A program made the position numbers and the translations under genes. Below are positions 1 through 6,548 of a DNA stretch of 16,154 nucleotides, one piece after another. The stretch spans positions 1 through 16,154 of the forward strand of contig CAZKXX010000084.1 in the NCBI GenBank assembly GCA_964556705.1. The letters run 5' to 3'. The stretch's first letter is position 1. Every line of letters begins with the position of its first letter. The notes below the pieces were generated by a model. That model worked only from the letters and a program-made list of their open reading frames with translations. It had not been told where the DNA came from and ran no database searches. The DNA comes from CAZKXX01 sp964556705 (GTDB lineage: Bacteria > Acidobacteriota > Terriglobia > UBA7540).

Positions 1-11
1 GTCCTCGCGCC

Positions 12-413
12 TCAGGAGGTGGGAGGAGCCCGCACCGAATGAAGACCAGGGGAATGGGACGGCGTTGCGAGCGGGACGAACGTAACCCGCAAAGCCTGCG
101 TCGCGACCGGCGTTGCAACGCGGGCTTCCGGCGTAATCCGGGCCGCGCCCTGCCGGACGAGGAGGCAGGCCGTGCAGAACGGTCGAGCGTCCTGCGCAGC
201 CACCCAGGCATCGTCCGCGGACTGCATTTGCGGTGCTGCGGGAGCCGCGAAAGGAGAATTGTGCCGATGCAGTTCGGCGCTCCACAGCAGATGGGCCTGA
301 GCGCCTGCCAGCGCCCAGCAGACCAGGAGCCTCGCCGCAGCGCTCCGCGGCGACGAACGAAACAGGCGAGTTGGTCGTGGCTGGTTCAAAGGAATCGTTT
401 CAGAGGCGTTCAA
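12..413 (-). CDS. Small DUF2946-like secreted or membrane protein
   Basis: The 133-residue product has a basic N-terminus followed by a hydrophobic stretch (about residues 27-45, ARLLVCWALAGAQAHLLW) that could be a signal or anchor. A histidine-bearing segment (AELHRH), a FCTACLL motif near residues 79-85 and a C-terminus ending in RAPPTS follow. Small size, a single CxxC, histidines and the Arg-Ala-Pro-Pro ending are typical of DUF2946-type proteins, which often sit beside copper-related TonB receptors; no such partner is visible because the window ends just downstream. The start used is TTG at 411-413, preceded by a modest AGGGG; a second TTG lies eight codons inside. The gene lies downstream of lpxD on the same strand, 198 bp away. 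Function is unknown, and the call rests on composition and pattern only. Confidence 0.5.
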   Translation of the reverse strand: MNASETIPLNQPRPTRLFRSSPRSAAARLLVCWALAGAQAHLLWSAELHRHNSPFAAPAAPQMQSADDAWVAAQDARPFCTACLLVRQGAARITPEARVATPVATQALRVTFVPLATPSHSPGLHSVRAPPTS

Positions 414-566
414 AAACTGCCCCTGGGGCGACGACAGACCCTCAGGCGCCGCTGCTGGCTTCGATGGCAGCCCGCCCCGAAAGGCTGCATGCGCCTCAAA
501 GCCCGCCGAGGGGGCCCTTCCGCAGCCTCACGATGAGCGTATCACGGAATCGCGACTCCCCGCTCG

Positions 567-609
567 TGGCACGGCACACTGGTCGTGCCAAGCATGGGCA
601 GGATGCCCA
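567..609. repeat. Two adjacent hairpin-forming inverted repeats after lpxD
   Basis: TGGCACG (567-573) pairs with CGTGCCA (584-590) across a 10-nt loop. Immediately next to it, TGGGCA (595-600) pairs with TGCCCA (604-609) across GGA. They lie directly after the lpxD stop codon on the minus strand, where a transcription terminator would be expected, but no T-run follows on either strand. They may act as a Rho-type or 3'-end-protecting structure, or be chance in GC-rich DNA. No convincing promoter for the 12-413 gene was seen in the rest of the 414-611 gap. Confidence 0.35.
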
Positions 610-611
610 GG

Positions 612-1631
612 CTACGGGCCGCCCGGCGCGCGGCCGGTGGCCATCTCCCGTAGGTAGAGAGCCAGTTCCGGCAAGTGCGAGAGGTGCGCGTACATCTTCT
701 TAAACTCAGCGAGCGGCCGCGCCGGCGTGCCCCACACGGTAGTCCCTTTGCGAATCGTTTTGCCCGTCGGGATGCCGGCCTGCGCGCCGACCACAGCCCG
801 CTCCTCGATTTTCACGTGGTCCGCCACGCCCACCTGCCCGGCCAGCACCACATAATCGCCGATTTCCACGCTACCCGAAATTCCCGTCTGCGCGGCGATG
901 ACGCAGTGCCGTCCGACGCGCACGTTGTGCGCCACCTGAACGAGGTTGTCGATTTTCGTCCCCGCGCCGATCACCGTCGTGCCCAGCGCGCCGCGGTCCA
1001 CGGTCGTGTTGCTGCCGATTTCCACGTCATCTTCAATCACCACGCCGCCGAGCTGCGGGAACTTGTGATGCTTCCCTTCGGCAAAAACGTAGCCGAAGCC
1101 GTCCGAGCCGATCACCGCGCCGGCGTGCACCACGACGCGCCGGCCCAGCCGCGCGCCCGGATAGAGAACGACGCGCGCGTGCAGGACGCACTCCTCGCCG
1201 ATGTCCGCCTCGCGGCCCACGACCACGCCCGCGCCCAGCATGGTCCGCGGGCCGACTTTCGCGCCGGCTTCCACGACGACGTAGGGACCGACGCTGACAC
1301 CTTCGCCCAGCCGCGCCTCGGGCGAGACGAGGGCGGTGGGATGGATTCCCGCCGCAGGCCGCGCCGCCGGCACCAGCGCTTCCGCGGCGCGCGCAAACGC
1401 CAGCTTCGGATGCTTCACGGCGACAGTGGTGTGCCCGGCGAGCCGCACCCCTTCCGGCACGAGAATGCAGCCCGCGCGCGATGCCGCAGCGCGCGCCAGT
1501 TGGCGCTCCCCTTCGGCGTACGTCAGATGGGCGGGCCCAGCGTTTTCCAGCGCCGCCACGCCCCGCACTTCCGCCGCCCCGTCTCCTTCCAGCGTTCCGC
1601 CCATCAGCCTTGCAAGCTCTGCGACTTTCAT
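612..1631 (-). CDS. lpxD: UDP-3-O-(3-hydroxyacyl)glucosamine N-acyltransferase LpxD
   Basis: LpxD adds the second 3-hydroxyacyl chain, from acyl-ACP, to UDP-3-O-acyl-glucosamine, an early cytoplasmic step of lipid A synthesis. The 339-residue product matches the usual family length. Residues 1-95 form the N-terminal uridine-binding domain. Residues 96-300 are left-handed beta-helix hexapeptide repeats such as VGPYVV, IGEECV and IGDYVV. The GSDGFGY motif is at 175-181, and NLVQVAHNVRVG (229-240) carries the catalytic histidine, H235, equivalent to E. coli His239. The ATG at 1629-1631 was chosen because the protein then begins MKVAELARLMGG as in known LpxD; the frame is open 50 codons further upstream, but that extension is low-complexity and overlaps the preceding gene. 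It follows the LpxL-type gene by 52 bp. It is not next to lpxA, fabZ or lpxB in this window. Confidence 0.95.
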   Translation of the reverse strand: MKVAELARLMGGTLEGDGAAEVRGVAALENAGPAHLTYAEGERQLARAAASRAGCILVPEGVRLAGHTTVAVKHPKLAFARAAEALVPAARPAAGIHPTALVSPEARLGEGVSVGPYVVVEAGAKVGPRTMLGAGVVVGREADIGEECVLHARVVLYPGARLGRRVVVHAGAVIGSDGFGYVFAEGKHHKFPQLGGVVIEDDVEIGSNTTVDRGALGTTVIGAGTKIDNLVQVAHNVRVGRHCVIAAQTGISGSVEIGDYVVLAGQVGVADHVKIEERAVVGAQAGIPTGKTIRKGTTVWGTPARPLAEFKKMYAHLSHLPELALYLREMATGRAPGGP

Positions 1632-1683
1632 CCCGACCCCCACGACGGCGAGCGCTTCTCCGGCCCGAGCGCGCCCTCCGGTC

Positions 1684-2664
1684 TCAAAACGGATAGAGCG
1701 GCGGCTCGCCCGGCGGGCGCGTCTTCCACCGCCGATGCACCCACAGCCAGTGGTCCGGCCAGCGCCGCACCGCTTCTTCAATCCGGCGCGTGAAGTTCTG
1801 CGTGTTCAGTACGATTTCTTCCTCCGCGTCCGCGTGCGAAATCCACTCGACGCTCTCGAAGCGCAGCCGGTGCTTGCCGATTTTCTCGTCCCAGACGACG
1901 AGGCCGAGGACGACGGGAACGCCCGTCCGGCGCGCCAGGCGCGCCGGCCCGGTGGTCGTGCAGGCGAGCCGGCCGAAGAATTCGACGAACGCGCCGTCGC
2001 CGGGGAGCATGTTCTGGTCCATCAGCACTCCGACGGCCTCTCCGCGTTTGAAGGCGCGCAGCACTTCACGCCCGAAATCTTTCTTTTCGATCGCCGTCCC
2101 GCCGCTCAGGCAGCGGTAGCGGTTGATGAGTTCGTCGAGCAGAGGATTATCCAGCGGCCGGACGACGAAGTGGCACGGATGGCCGTAAACACCGTGCGCG
2201 AACGAACTGAGTTCCCACGAACCGAAATGCGCCGTGAGGAACAACACCCCCTTGCCCTGACGCCGCGCGTGCTCGAAGTGCTCGAAGCCGTCGTAAACGA
2301 TCAGCTTCTCGATGTTCGAGCGATTCAGGCGCGGGAAGTGGGCGAAGTCGGCCAGCATGCGGCCGAAGTTCCGGAACAGATTCCGCAGGACGCGCCGGCG
2401 CTCGGCCTCCGTCCATTCCGGGAACGCCAGCCGGAGGTTGAACATTCCCACGCGGCGGAGCCGCGGCCAGAAACGGTAGGCCAGCGCGGCGAGCGCCGCG
2501 CACACCCGCCGCGCGCCGGAATGAGGAAGCGCGCCGAGCGCCTTCAGCACCGCCACTGCCGCCGCGTATTCCAGCCGATGACGAAAGCGGGGCCGGGCCG
2601 GACCGCCCGCTGCCGCTTCGGCGGGCGCTCCGGGCGTGGACCTGTTGGCGGTCAGCGGAGCCAT
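1684..2664 (-). CDS. lpxL: Lipid A biosynthesis lauroyl-type acyltransferase (LpxL/HtrB family)
   Basis: This family transfers a secondary acyl chain from acyl-ACP to the lipid A precursor at the inner face of the inner membrane. The 326-residue product is close to the family norm of about 300. The hallmark HX4E motif is at H146-E151 (HFGSWE), followed by VGVLMDQN (211-218), a conserved block of the family. The C-terminus has the typical WPDHWLWVHRRWKTRP block (302-317). A hydrophobic segment near residues 32-46 could be the N-terminal anchor. The ATG at 2662-2664 is chosen over an upstream in-frame start (2742) because GGGGGAGG lies four bases before it. The gene lies 74 bp after the hydrolase-fold gene and 52 bp before lpxD on the same strand, suggesting one transcript. 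The acyl chain and position (LpxL, LpxM or LpxP type) cannot be decided from sequence alone. Confidence 0.88.
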   Translation of the reverse strand: MAPLTANRSTPGAPAEAAAGGPARPRFRHRLEYAAAVAVLKALGALPHSGARRVCAALAALAYRFWPRLRRVGMFNLRLAFPEWTEAERRRVLRNLFRNFGRMLADFAHFPRLNRSNIEKLIVYDGFEHFEHARRQGKGVLFLTAHFGSWELSSFAHGVYGHPCHFVVRPLDNPLLDELINRYRCLSGGTAIEKKDFGREVLRAFKRGEAVGVLMDQNMLPGDGAFVEFFGRLACTTTGPARLARRTGVPVVLGLVVWDEKIGKHRLRFESVEWISHADAEEEIVLNTQNFTRRIEEAVRRWPDHWLWVHRRWKTRPPGEPPLYPF

Positions 2665-2738
2665 AAAACCTCCCCCGCCAGAACCTGACGTCGCCGGAAG
2701 AACATGGCCAAGGTGACGCGAGTCCCGCGGCCGGACCA

Positions 2739-3686
2739 TCAATCCGCCCGCAAAGGAAGATTATGCAGGAAAAACGTGAGGACCTGGTGTTCGTACTCTT
2801 TCTTTTCCGCGCCCGTGGCCAGCGCCGAAAGGGAGTGCTCCAGCACCAGGAGGCGCTTGGGCTGCGGGGACTGCTCGTAGAGCGTTTCGGTCGCTTCCGC
2901 CAGCAGGGGCGAATCGCGACCCGAAATGAAAAGTTTGGGAACGCCGTCCAGCTTGCCGAGCTCTTCGCGGACCGGGGGAGGCTTGCGCCCCAGGGTGACC
3001 AGTCGGAACTCCAGGTCGGCCAGAATCCTGAACGTCGAACTCGAGCCGCCCAGGAACTTTTCCACCTGCGATTCGAACATCTGCCGCGGGTGCGAATAGA
3101 CCGAGTCGAGCGCCAGCGCGCGCACGTGCTGGTTCTGCTGCGCCGCGGCCAGGGCCGCGAACGCGCCGGAGTTCGCCCCGAACAGCCCCACGCGGTTCGG
3201 GTTCACACCCGGCTGCTCGGTGATGAACGCAATCGCGTCGAGGATGACGTCCACTTCCGAAACTCCCAAGTCGGAGAACATCGGATTGGCGCGCCCGGCG
3301 TCGAAATTGAACAAGTACACGTTGAAGTGGTTCTGCCGCAGGACCGTTCCCAGCGAGAGCATTTCCGAGCGGTTGGATTCGTGCCCGTGACAGAGCAGGA
3401 TGACGGGCGCGCCCCGCAGACCCACCAGCAGCCAGCCCACGTGCTCCCTGCCCCGGCGGTCCTTGAAACTCAGGTTCTCATAGTTGGTCTGGAAAGAGGA
3501 TTGAGGAGTGACGTTTTCGATCAGGTTCCGTGCCCGCAGGATGCGGAAAGTCAAATAGCCCGCGATCACGACGAGGACGACGACGAGCGCAAAAAGCAGA
3601 ATTCCGGCGACCTTCACCAGCCGGAGAAACCCCGCCGTGGAAAACCGCGTCGGAGCGTCCATCGTCATCGCTCGTCTGCGCGCCAT
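2739..3686 (-). CDS. Membrane-anchored alpha/beta-hydrolase-fold protein with altered nucleophile elbow
   Basis: The 315-residue protein has a basic N-terminus, one strong membrane helix (about 27-47) and an alpha/beta-hydrolase domain outside it. The oxyanion-type HGHESN motif is at 100-105. The nucleophile elbow, normally GxSxG, reads G170-A-N-S-G174, so the expected serine position holds Asn172 and a serine sits one place later. An acid candidate, D258 (ISGRDSP), and a base candidate, H284 (LEHS), are in their usual places. It may therefore be a pseudoenzyme or use a shifted serine. The start at 3686 has AGGG seven bases upstream; in-frame ATGs at 3668 and 3662 are alternatives. It is the first gene of the set leading into the LpxL-type gene and lpxD, so a role around the envelope is plausible but unproven. 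Confidence 0.8.
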   Translation of the reverse strand: MARRRAMTMDAPTRFSTAGFLRLVKVAGILLFALVVVLVVIAGYLTFRILRARNLIENVTPQSSFQTNYENLSFKDRRGREHVGWLLVGLRGAPVILLCHGHESNRSEMLSLGTVLRQNHFNVYLFNFDAGRANPMFSDLGVSEVDVILDAIAFITEQPGVNPNRVGLFGANSGAFAALAAAQQNQHVRALALDSVYSHPRQMFESQVEKFLGGSSSTFRILADLEFRLVTLGRKPPPVREELGKLDGVPKLFISGRDSPLLAEATETLYEQSPQPKRLLVLEHSLSALATGAEKKEYEHQVLTFFLHNLPLRAD

Positions 3687-3722
3687 GCCGCTGCCCTTTC
3701 AGGACCTCCTCGAAGAAAATCG

Positions 3723-3754
3723 GCATTTTCCGCCGACCAATAGGCGGAAAATGC
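3723..3754. promoter_or_regulatory. Perfect 12-bp inverted repeat, putative operator
   Basis: GCATTTTCCGCC (3723-3734) and GGCGGAAAATGC (3743-3754) are exact reverse complements separated by 8 bases (GACCAATA). The right arm overlaps a 10-bp palindrome, ATGCTAGCAT (3751-3760). The element lies in the divergent intergenic region between the hydrolase-fold gene and the GNAT gene, and it covers the expected transcription start of the minus-strand operon. The symmetry, the position on a promoter and the lack of a following T-run favour a protein-binding operator over a terminator. The binding protein is unknown. Confidence 0.5.
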
Positions 3755-3759
3755 TAGCA
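3751..3759 (-). promoter_or_regulatory. Extended -10 promoter candidate for hydrolase-lpxL-lpxD operon
   Basis: Read on the minus strand the sequence is TGCTAGCAT, an extended -10 (TGn) followed by TAGCAT, which matches TATAAT at four of six positions. It lies about 65 bp before the start codon of the hydrolase-fold gene. No good -35 is found 16-18 bp upstream. Because the site is palindromic, the same motif also reads on the plus strand. Confidence 0.35.
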
Positions 3760-3848
3760 TAACCGATTTGCAACTTCTCCCTCGAAAAATTCCCGGACTC
3801 TGCGCCTTCGCGCCGTCCGAGCCGCGCCGGGCGCGCCTTCAGTTGGGC

Positions 3849-3854
3849 TATACT
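3849..3854 (+). promoter_or_regulatory. -10 promoter candidate (TATACT) for the GNAT gene
   Basis: TATACT matches the sigma-70 -10 hexamer at five of six positions and lies 88 bp before the TTG start of the acetyltransferase gene. No recognisable -35 lies 17 bp upstream, so this is a weak call. The rest of the intergenic region from 3761 to 3942 shows nothing else of note. Confidence 0.35.
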
Positions 3855-3942
3855 CTTCCCTGCCGCCGGCCGTCGAGCGCGCCTCGGTTGAACGCTCTGC
3901 GGCGCGCCGTCCCCGCGGGCCGGCCAAAATAGGGAAGCTGCC

Positions 3943-4923
3943 TTGCCCGGTGAAGTTGTCGATTTGCGCCGTCTTCGCGCGCGCGACCTGCGCCCGCTGC
4001 TGGAGGTCGAGGCGCGCTCCTGGCTCGCCGATCTGCGCTGGGATTTTTCCGTCGCGGACCGCATGATTACCGAATGTCTGGACGAGCAGCGCCTCACGGG
4101 CTACGCGCTGCTCGAATCGGGCGAGCCGCGCGGCTACGTCTTCTTTTTCTACGAAGACGAAAAAGGGCTGATCGGCAACCTGTTCATCGCGCCGGACCGC
4201 GAGCCGGTCGAGGGCGGCCGCCGGCTGCTCACGCACGCCGTCGAAACGCTCCTGGCTACGCCCGGCCTGCGCCGAGTCGAAGCTCAATTGCCGCACTTCG
4301 CTCCCGAAGACCTCGCCCCGCAGCTTCTGGCCGGCGGCTTCCGGATGTTCCCGCGCCACTTCATGGCGCTCGAACTGGACGACCGGTGGACGGCCCCACC
4401 CACCGCCTCGCCCATTCTGCCCGCGGAAAAAATCGCGCGCCTGGAATCGGAGTTTCGCTTCGAACCCTGGGCCCGCCGCCACGAGGTGGGCTCCGCCGTC
4501 CTGGTTTACAACACCTACCACCAGCACGTGGACGCGAAGCTGAACGACCACTACGCTTCCACTTCGGGCGCCGCGCACCTGCTCGAAAACATCCTCCATC
4601 ACCGCGGCTGCGGCGACCCCGTCTCCGCCGCCTGCTGGGTGGCCGTCCACCGCGCCTCGCAGAAGCTCGCCGGCCTCCTCATCCTCACCCGCGTCCGCAA
4701 AGGCACCGCGCACATTCCTCAGATCGCCGTCGGGCCCGAATTCCAGGGCGCGGGTCTGGGAACGGAGCTGATGCGCCGGTCGTTCGAAGCCCTCCTCGGC
4801 GCCGGCCTCCGCGAAGTCTCGCTGACCGTCACCGCGGAGAACACCGGAGCCGTCCGGCTCTACGAGCGCCTCGGCTTCCGGACGTTTCGTGATTTCGGCG
4901 CGTTTGTCTGGGAACGGAGCTGA
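3943..4923 (+). CDS. Two-domain GNAT-family N-acetyltransferase
   Basis: The 326-residue protein looks like two GNAT folds in tandem. The C-terminal one (about 165-326) is intact: motif A runs QIAVGPEFQGAGLGTELM (260-277), containing the acetyl-CoA pyrophosphate-binding Q268-G-A-G-L-G273, and motif B is TAENTGAVRLYERLGF (297-312). The N-terminal half (about 5-145) has GNAT-like features (YVFFFYEDEKGLIGNLFIAP at 65-84, then a helix) but lacks a clear acetyl-CoA loop and is probably degenerate. The start is TTG at 3943-3945, supported by AGGGA seven bases upstream; no ATG gives the full N-domain. The acetyl acceptor cannot be read from sequence. The gene is divergent from the hydrolase-lpx operon and convergent with nrdR, with only 23 bp between the ends and no obvious terminator. 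Confidence 0.85.
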   Translation: MPGEVVDLRRLRARDLRPLLEVEARSWLADLRWDFSVADRMITECLDEQRLTGYALLESGEPRGYVFFFYEDEKGLIGNLFIAPDREPVEGGRRLLTHAVETLLATPGLRRVEAQLPHFAPEDLAPQLLAGGFRMFPRHFMALELDDRWTAPPTASPILPAEKIARLESEFRFEPWARRHEVGSAVLVYNTYHQHVDAKLNDHYASTSGAAHLLENILHHRGCGDPVSAACWVAVHRASQKLAGLLILTRVRKGTAHIPQIAVGPEFQGAGLGTELMRRSFEALLGAGLREVSLTVTAENTGAVRLYERLGFRTFRDFGAFVWERS

Positions 4924-4946
4924 TTCCGCGCTGCGTCCCGCCATCC

Positions 4947-5408
4947 TTATCTCCCCTTGGCTTTGAGCAGGTCTTTCAACTCGTCCATGAACTCCCGGAC
5001 GTCTTTGAAATCCAGATAGACGGAGGCGAAGCGCACGTAGGCCACCTTATCGAGCTTGCGCAGACGCGACATGACGAGCTCACCGATTTCGCGGCTCGGG
5101 CGCTCGCGGTCCGCCGAGTCGGCCACCAGCCCCTCGGCCTCGTTCACAATCTGCTCGAGCTTGGCCATCGCCACGGGGCGTTTCTCGCAGGCGCGCAGCA
5201 GCCCGGCAAGAATCTTCTGCCGGTCGAATTTCTCGCGCCGCCCGTCCTTCTTGACGATCATGTAGGGGATTTCGTCCAGACGCTCGTAGGTCGTGAAGCG
5301 CCGGCCGCACTTCACGCACTCGCGGCGCCGGCGCACCGTGTCGCCGATCTTCGCTTCGCGCGAATCCACCACCTTGTCTTCCAGGTGCCCGCAGAATGGA
5401 CACTTCAT
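4947..5408 (-). CDS. nrdR: Transcriptional repressor NrdR
   Basis: NrdR is the nucleotide-sensing repressor of ribonucleotide reductase genes. The 153-residue protein has the standard length. An N-terminal zinc ribbon uses C3-x2-C6 and C31-x2-C34, with the family signature MKCPFCGH and a basic RRRRECVKCGRRFTTYE block (26-42). An ATP-cone domain (about 49-139) follows, including the VVKKDGRREKFDR-like stretch at 51-63. The ATG at 5406-5408 has GAGG seven bases upstream. It begins 19 bp after the flippase-like gene on the same strand and is probably co-transcribed with it. No ribonucleotide reductase gene and no NrdR box were recognised in the window, so its targets lie elsewhere. Confidence 0.96.
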   Translation of the reverse strand: MKCPFCGHLEDKVVDSREAKIGDTVRRRRECVKCGRRFTTYERLDEIPYMIVKKDGRREKFDRQKILAGLLRACEKRPVAMAKLEQIVNEAEGLVADSADRERPSREIGELVMSRLRKLDKVAYVRFASVYLDFKDVREFMDELKDLLKAKGR

Positions 5409-5411
5409 CTT

Positions 5412-5425
5412 CGAACCTCGGTTCG
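5412..5425 (-). promoter_or_regulatory. Short inverted repeat over the nrdR ribosome binding site
   Basis: On the minus strand CGAACC-GA-GGTTCG is a perfect two-fold repeat that can fold as a 5-bp stem with a CGAG loop. The GAGG that would pair with 16S rRNA for nrdR is partly in the loop and partly in the stem. It fills most of the 19-bp gap between the two genes. It could tune nrdR translation, or be chance. Confidence 0.25.
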
Positions 5426-5427
5426 TT

Positions 5428-6492
5428 TCAATTCAGAGCCCGCGCCCGTTCCTCTTCCGCCATCGCCTCGAGCTTCCGGAAGCTCAGCCCTTCGTGCACC
5501 AGCAGCACGGCGGCGAACAGCAGGCAGGGCACCGAAATCAGGATCCAGACCAGAATCGCGGCGCCCGTCGCCGGCTCCACCGGCACGCTGAAGATCTCCG
5601 TCAAGGCCACAATGATTCCCACCTGGTAGCCGCCGCCCACGCCGGGGACTTGCACCATCATCCCCATGACGGCGAAAAACACCGCCAGGCCCGACGCCAG
5701 CCACGGCAGCCGGGCCAGTTCGCCCCCCAGGCTCTGGAAGGTGAACCAGAAAGCGCTGATGTTCACAATCCACAGCGCCACCGTGGAGGCCACGCTGGCC
5801 AGGAATTCGCGCCAGTTCTGGATGACCTTCAGGCCGTCGGCAAAGGCTCCGAGAAAATGCGCCAGCCGCTCCCGCCAGCCCGCGGGCAGAAAACCGAAGA
5901 CGCGCAGCACGAACGCCGTCGCTTCCGCCGCCCGCCAGCGAAACGCCGCCAGCGCCGCGCACACCGCCACCGCCAGGGCGAACAGCACGCGCCCGCCTTC
6001 GTGCATGCGGGCCAGCACCGTTTCCGCCTCGCCCGCCGGCGGCGCCAGGGGCGCCCAGTAGAGCGCCACGGCGAATACTATCACCAGTGCGACCGCGTCG
6101 TAGATGCGTTCCAGCAGCCACACCGCCACCATTGAGGTGATGGGGACTTTCTCCTTGCGCGCAATGTAGGCCGGCCGCACGAACTCGCCCGGCCGCCCCA
6201 CCAGGTAGATCGAGCTGAAACCCAGGATCTGCCCGGCGAACATCACCCACAGCGACGCCTTCTTGATGGGGTCGAGAAAGAATTTCCAGCGGATGGCGCG
6301 AATGAGATAACTCAGGTACGTGGCGACCAGCGCGGCCGCGAGCGGCGCCAGGCTCGCTGAGGTCACAAGAGCCCAGAGGCGCGAGAAGCTGAACGCGCGC
6401 CACTCGGGGCTGCGCGAAAGGTGGAGAAAAATCAGGCCGAGAATAACGACGCTTGCGGCAACCGAGAGCCAGCGTCGGAGGTTTTTCGACAT
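5428..6492 (-). CDS. Lysylphosphatidylglycerol synthase-type (UPF0104) flippase-like integral membrane protein
   Basis: The 354-residue protein has about eight hydrophobic segments (roughly 9-25, 46-64, 83-98, 121-147, 169-185, 231-251, 266-282, 311-333). It carries the signature blocks of the LPG_synthase_TM family: LVGRPGEFVRP (97-107), LLERIYD (126-132) and QVPGVGGGYQVG (281-292). Members are membrane proteins thought to move or modify lipids or polyprenyl-linked sugars; the aminoacyl-transfer domain of true MprF is absent, so only the flippase-like part is present. The ATG at 6490-6492 is preferred to an in-frame TTG at 6498, although neither has a strong Shine-Dalgarno sequence. It has its own TTGACA promoter and precedes nrdR by 19 bp. 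The substrate is unknown. Confidence 0.85.
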   Translation of the reverse strand: MSKNLRRWLSVAASVVILGLIFLHLSRSPEWRAFSFSRLWALVTSASLAPLAAALVATYLSYLIRAIRWKFFLDPIKKASLWVMFAGQILGFSSIYLVGRPGEFVRPAYIARKEKVPITSMVAVWLLERIYDAVALVIVFAVALYWAPLAPPAGEAETVLARMHEGGRVLFALAVAVCAALAAFRWRAAEATAFVLRVFGFLPAGWRERLAHFLGAFADGLKVIQNWREFLASVASTVALWIVNISAFWFTFQSLGGELARLPWLASGLAVFFAVMGMMVQVPGVGGGYQVGIIVALTEIFSVPVEPATGAAILVWILISVPCLLFAAVLLVHEGLSFRKLEAMAEEERARALN

Positions 6493-6519
6493 CGTCAAGG
6501 CAGGCGCAACGTCCCGGCC

Positions 6520-6548
6520 AAACTAAACGATGCCCTTGGGGATGTCAA
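6520..6548 (-). promoter_or_regulatory. Sigma-70 promoter for the flippase-like gene and nrdR
   Basis: On the minus strand a perfect TTGACA -35 (6543-6548) is followed after 17 bp by TAGTTT (6520-6525) as a weak -10. The predicted start lies roughly 20 bp before the ATG at 6492, giving a short leader. The consensus -35, ideal spacing and position support the call; the -10 is the weak part. Confidence 0.55.

Noticed and set aside
1632..1781. 50-codon N-terminal extension of lpxD
   Set aside because: It is Arg/Gly-rich, overlaps the end of the LpxL-type gene and precedes the family-typical MKVAELARLMGG start.
675..1793. 372-codon plus-strand frame opposite lpxD
   Set aside because: Its repeating His/Arg/Asp pattern is the mirror of the hexapeptide repeats of lpxD, not a real repeat protein.
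1336..2688. 450-codon plus-strand frame across lpxD and the LpxL-type gene
   Set aside because: It is antisense to two genes with clear catalytic motifs; its protein is Arg/Pro/Glu-rich without a domain.
2763..3743. 326-codon plus-strand frame opposite the hydrolase-fold gene
   Set aside because: It is antisense to a gene with a membrane helix and fold motifs, and no domain is visible.
3754..4944. 396-codon open frame on the minus strand opposite the GNAT gene
   Set aside because: The plus-strand frame carries intact GNAT motifs; this antisense frame has no recognisable motif and a low-complexity composition.
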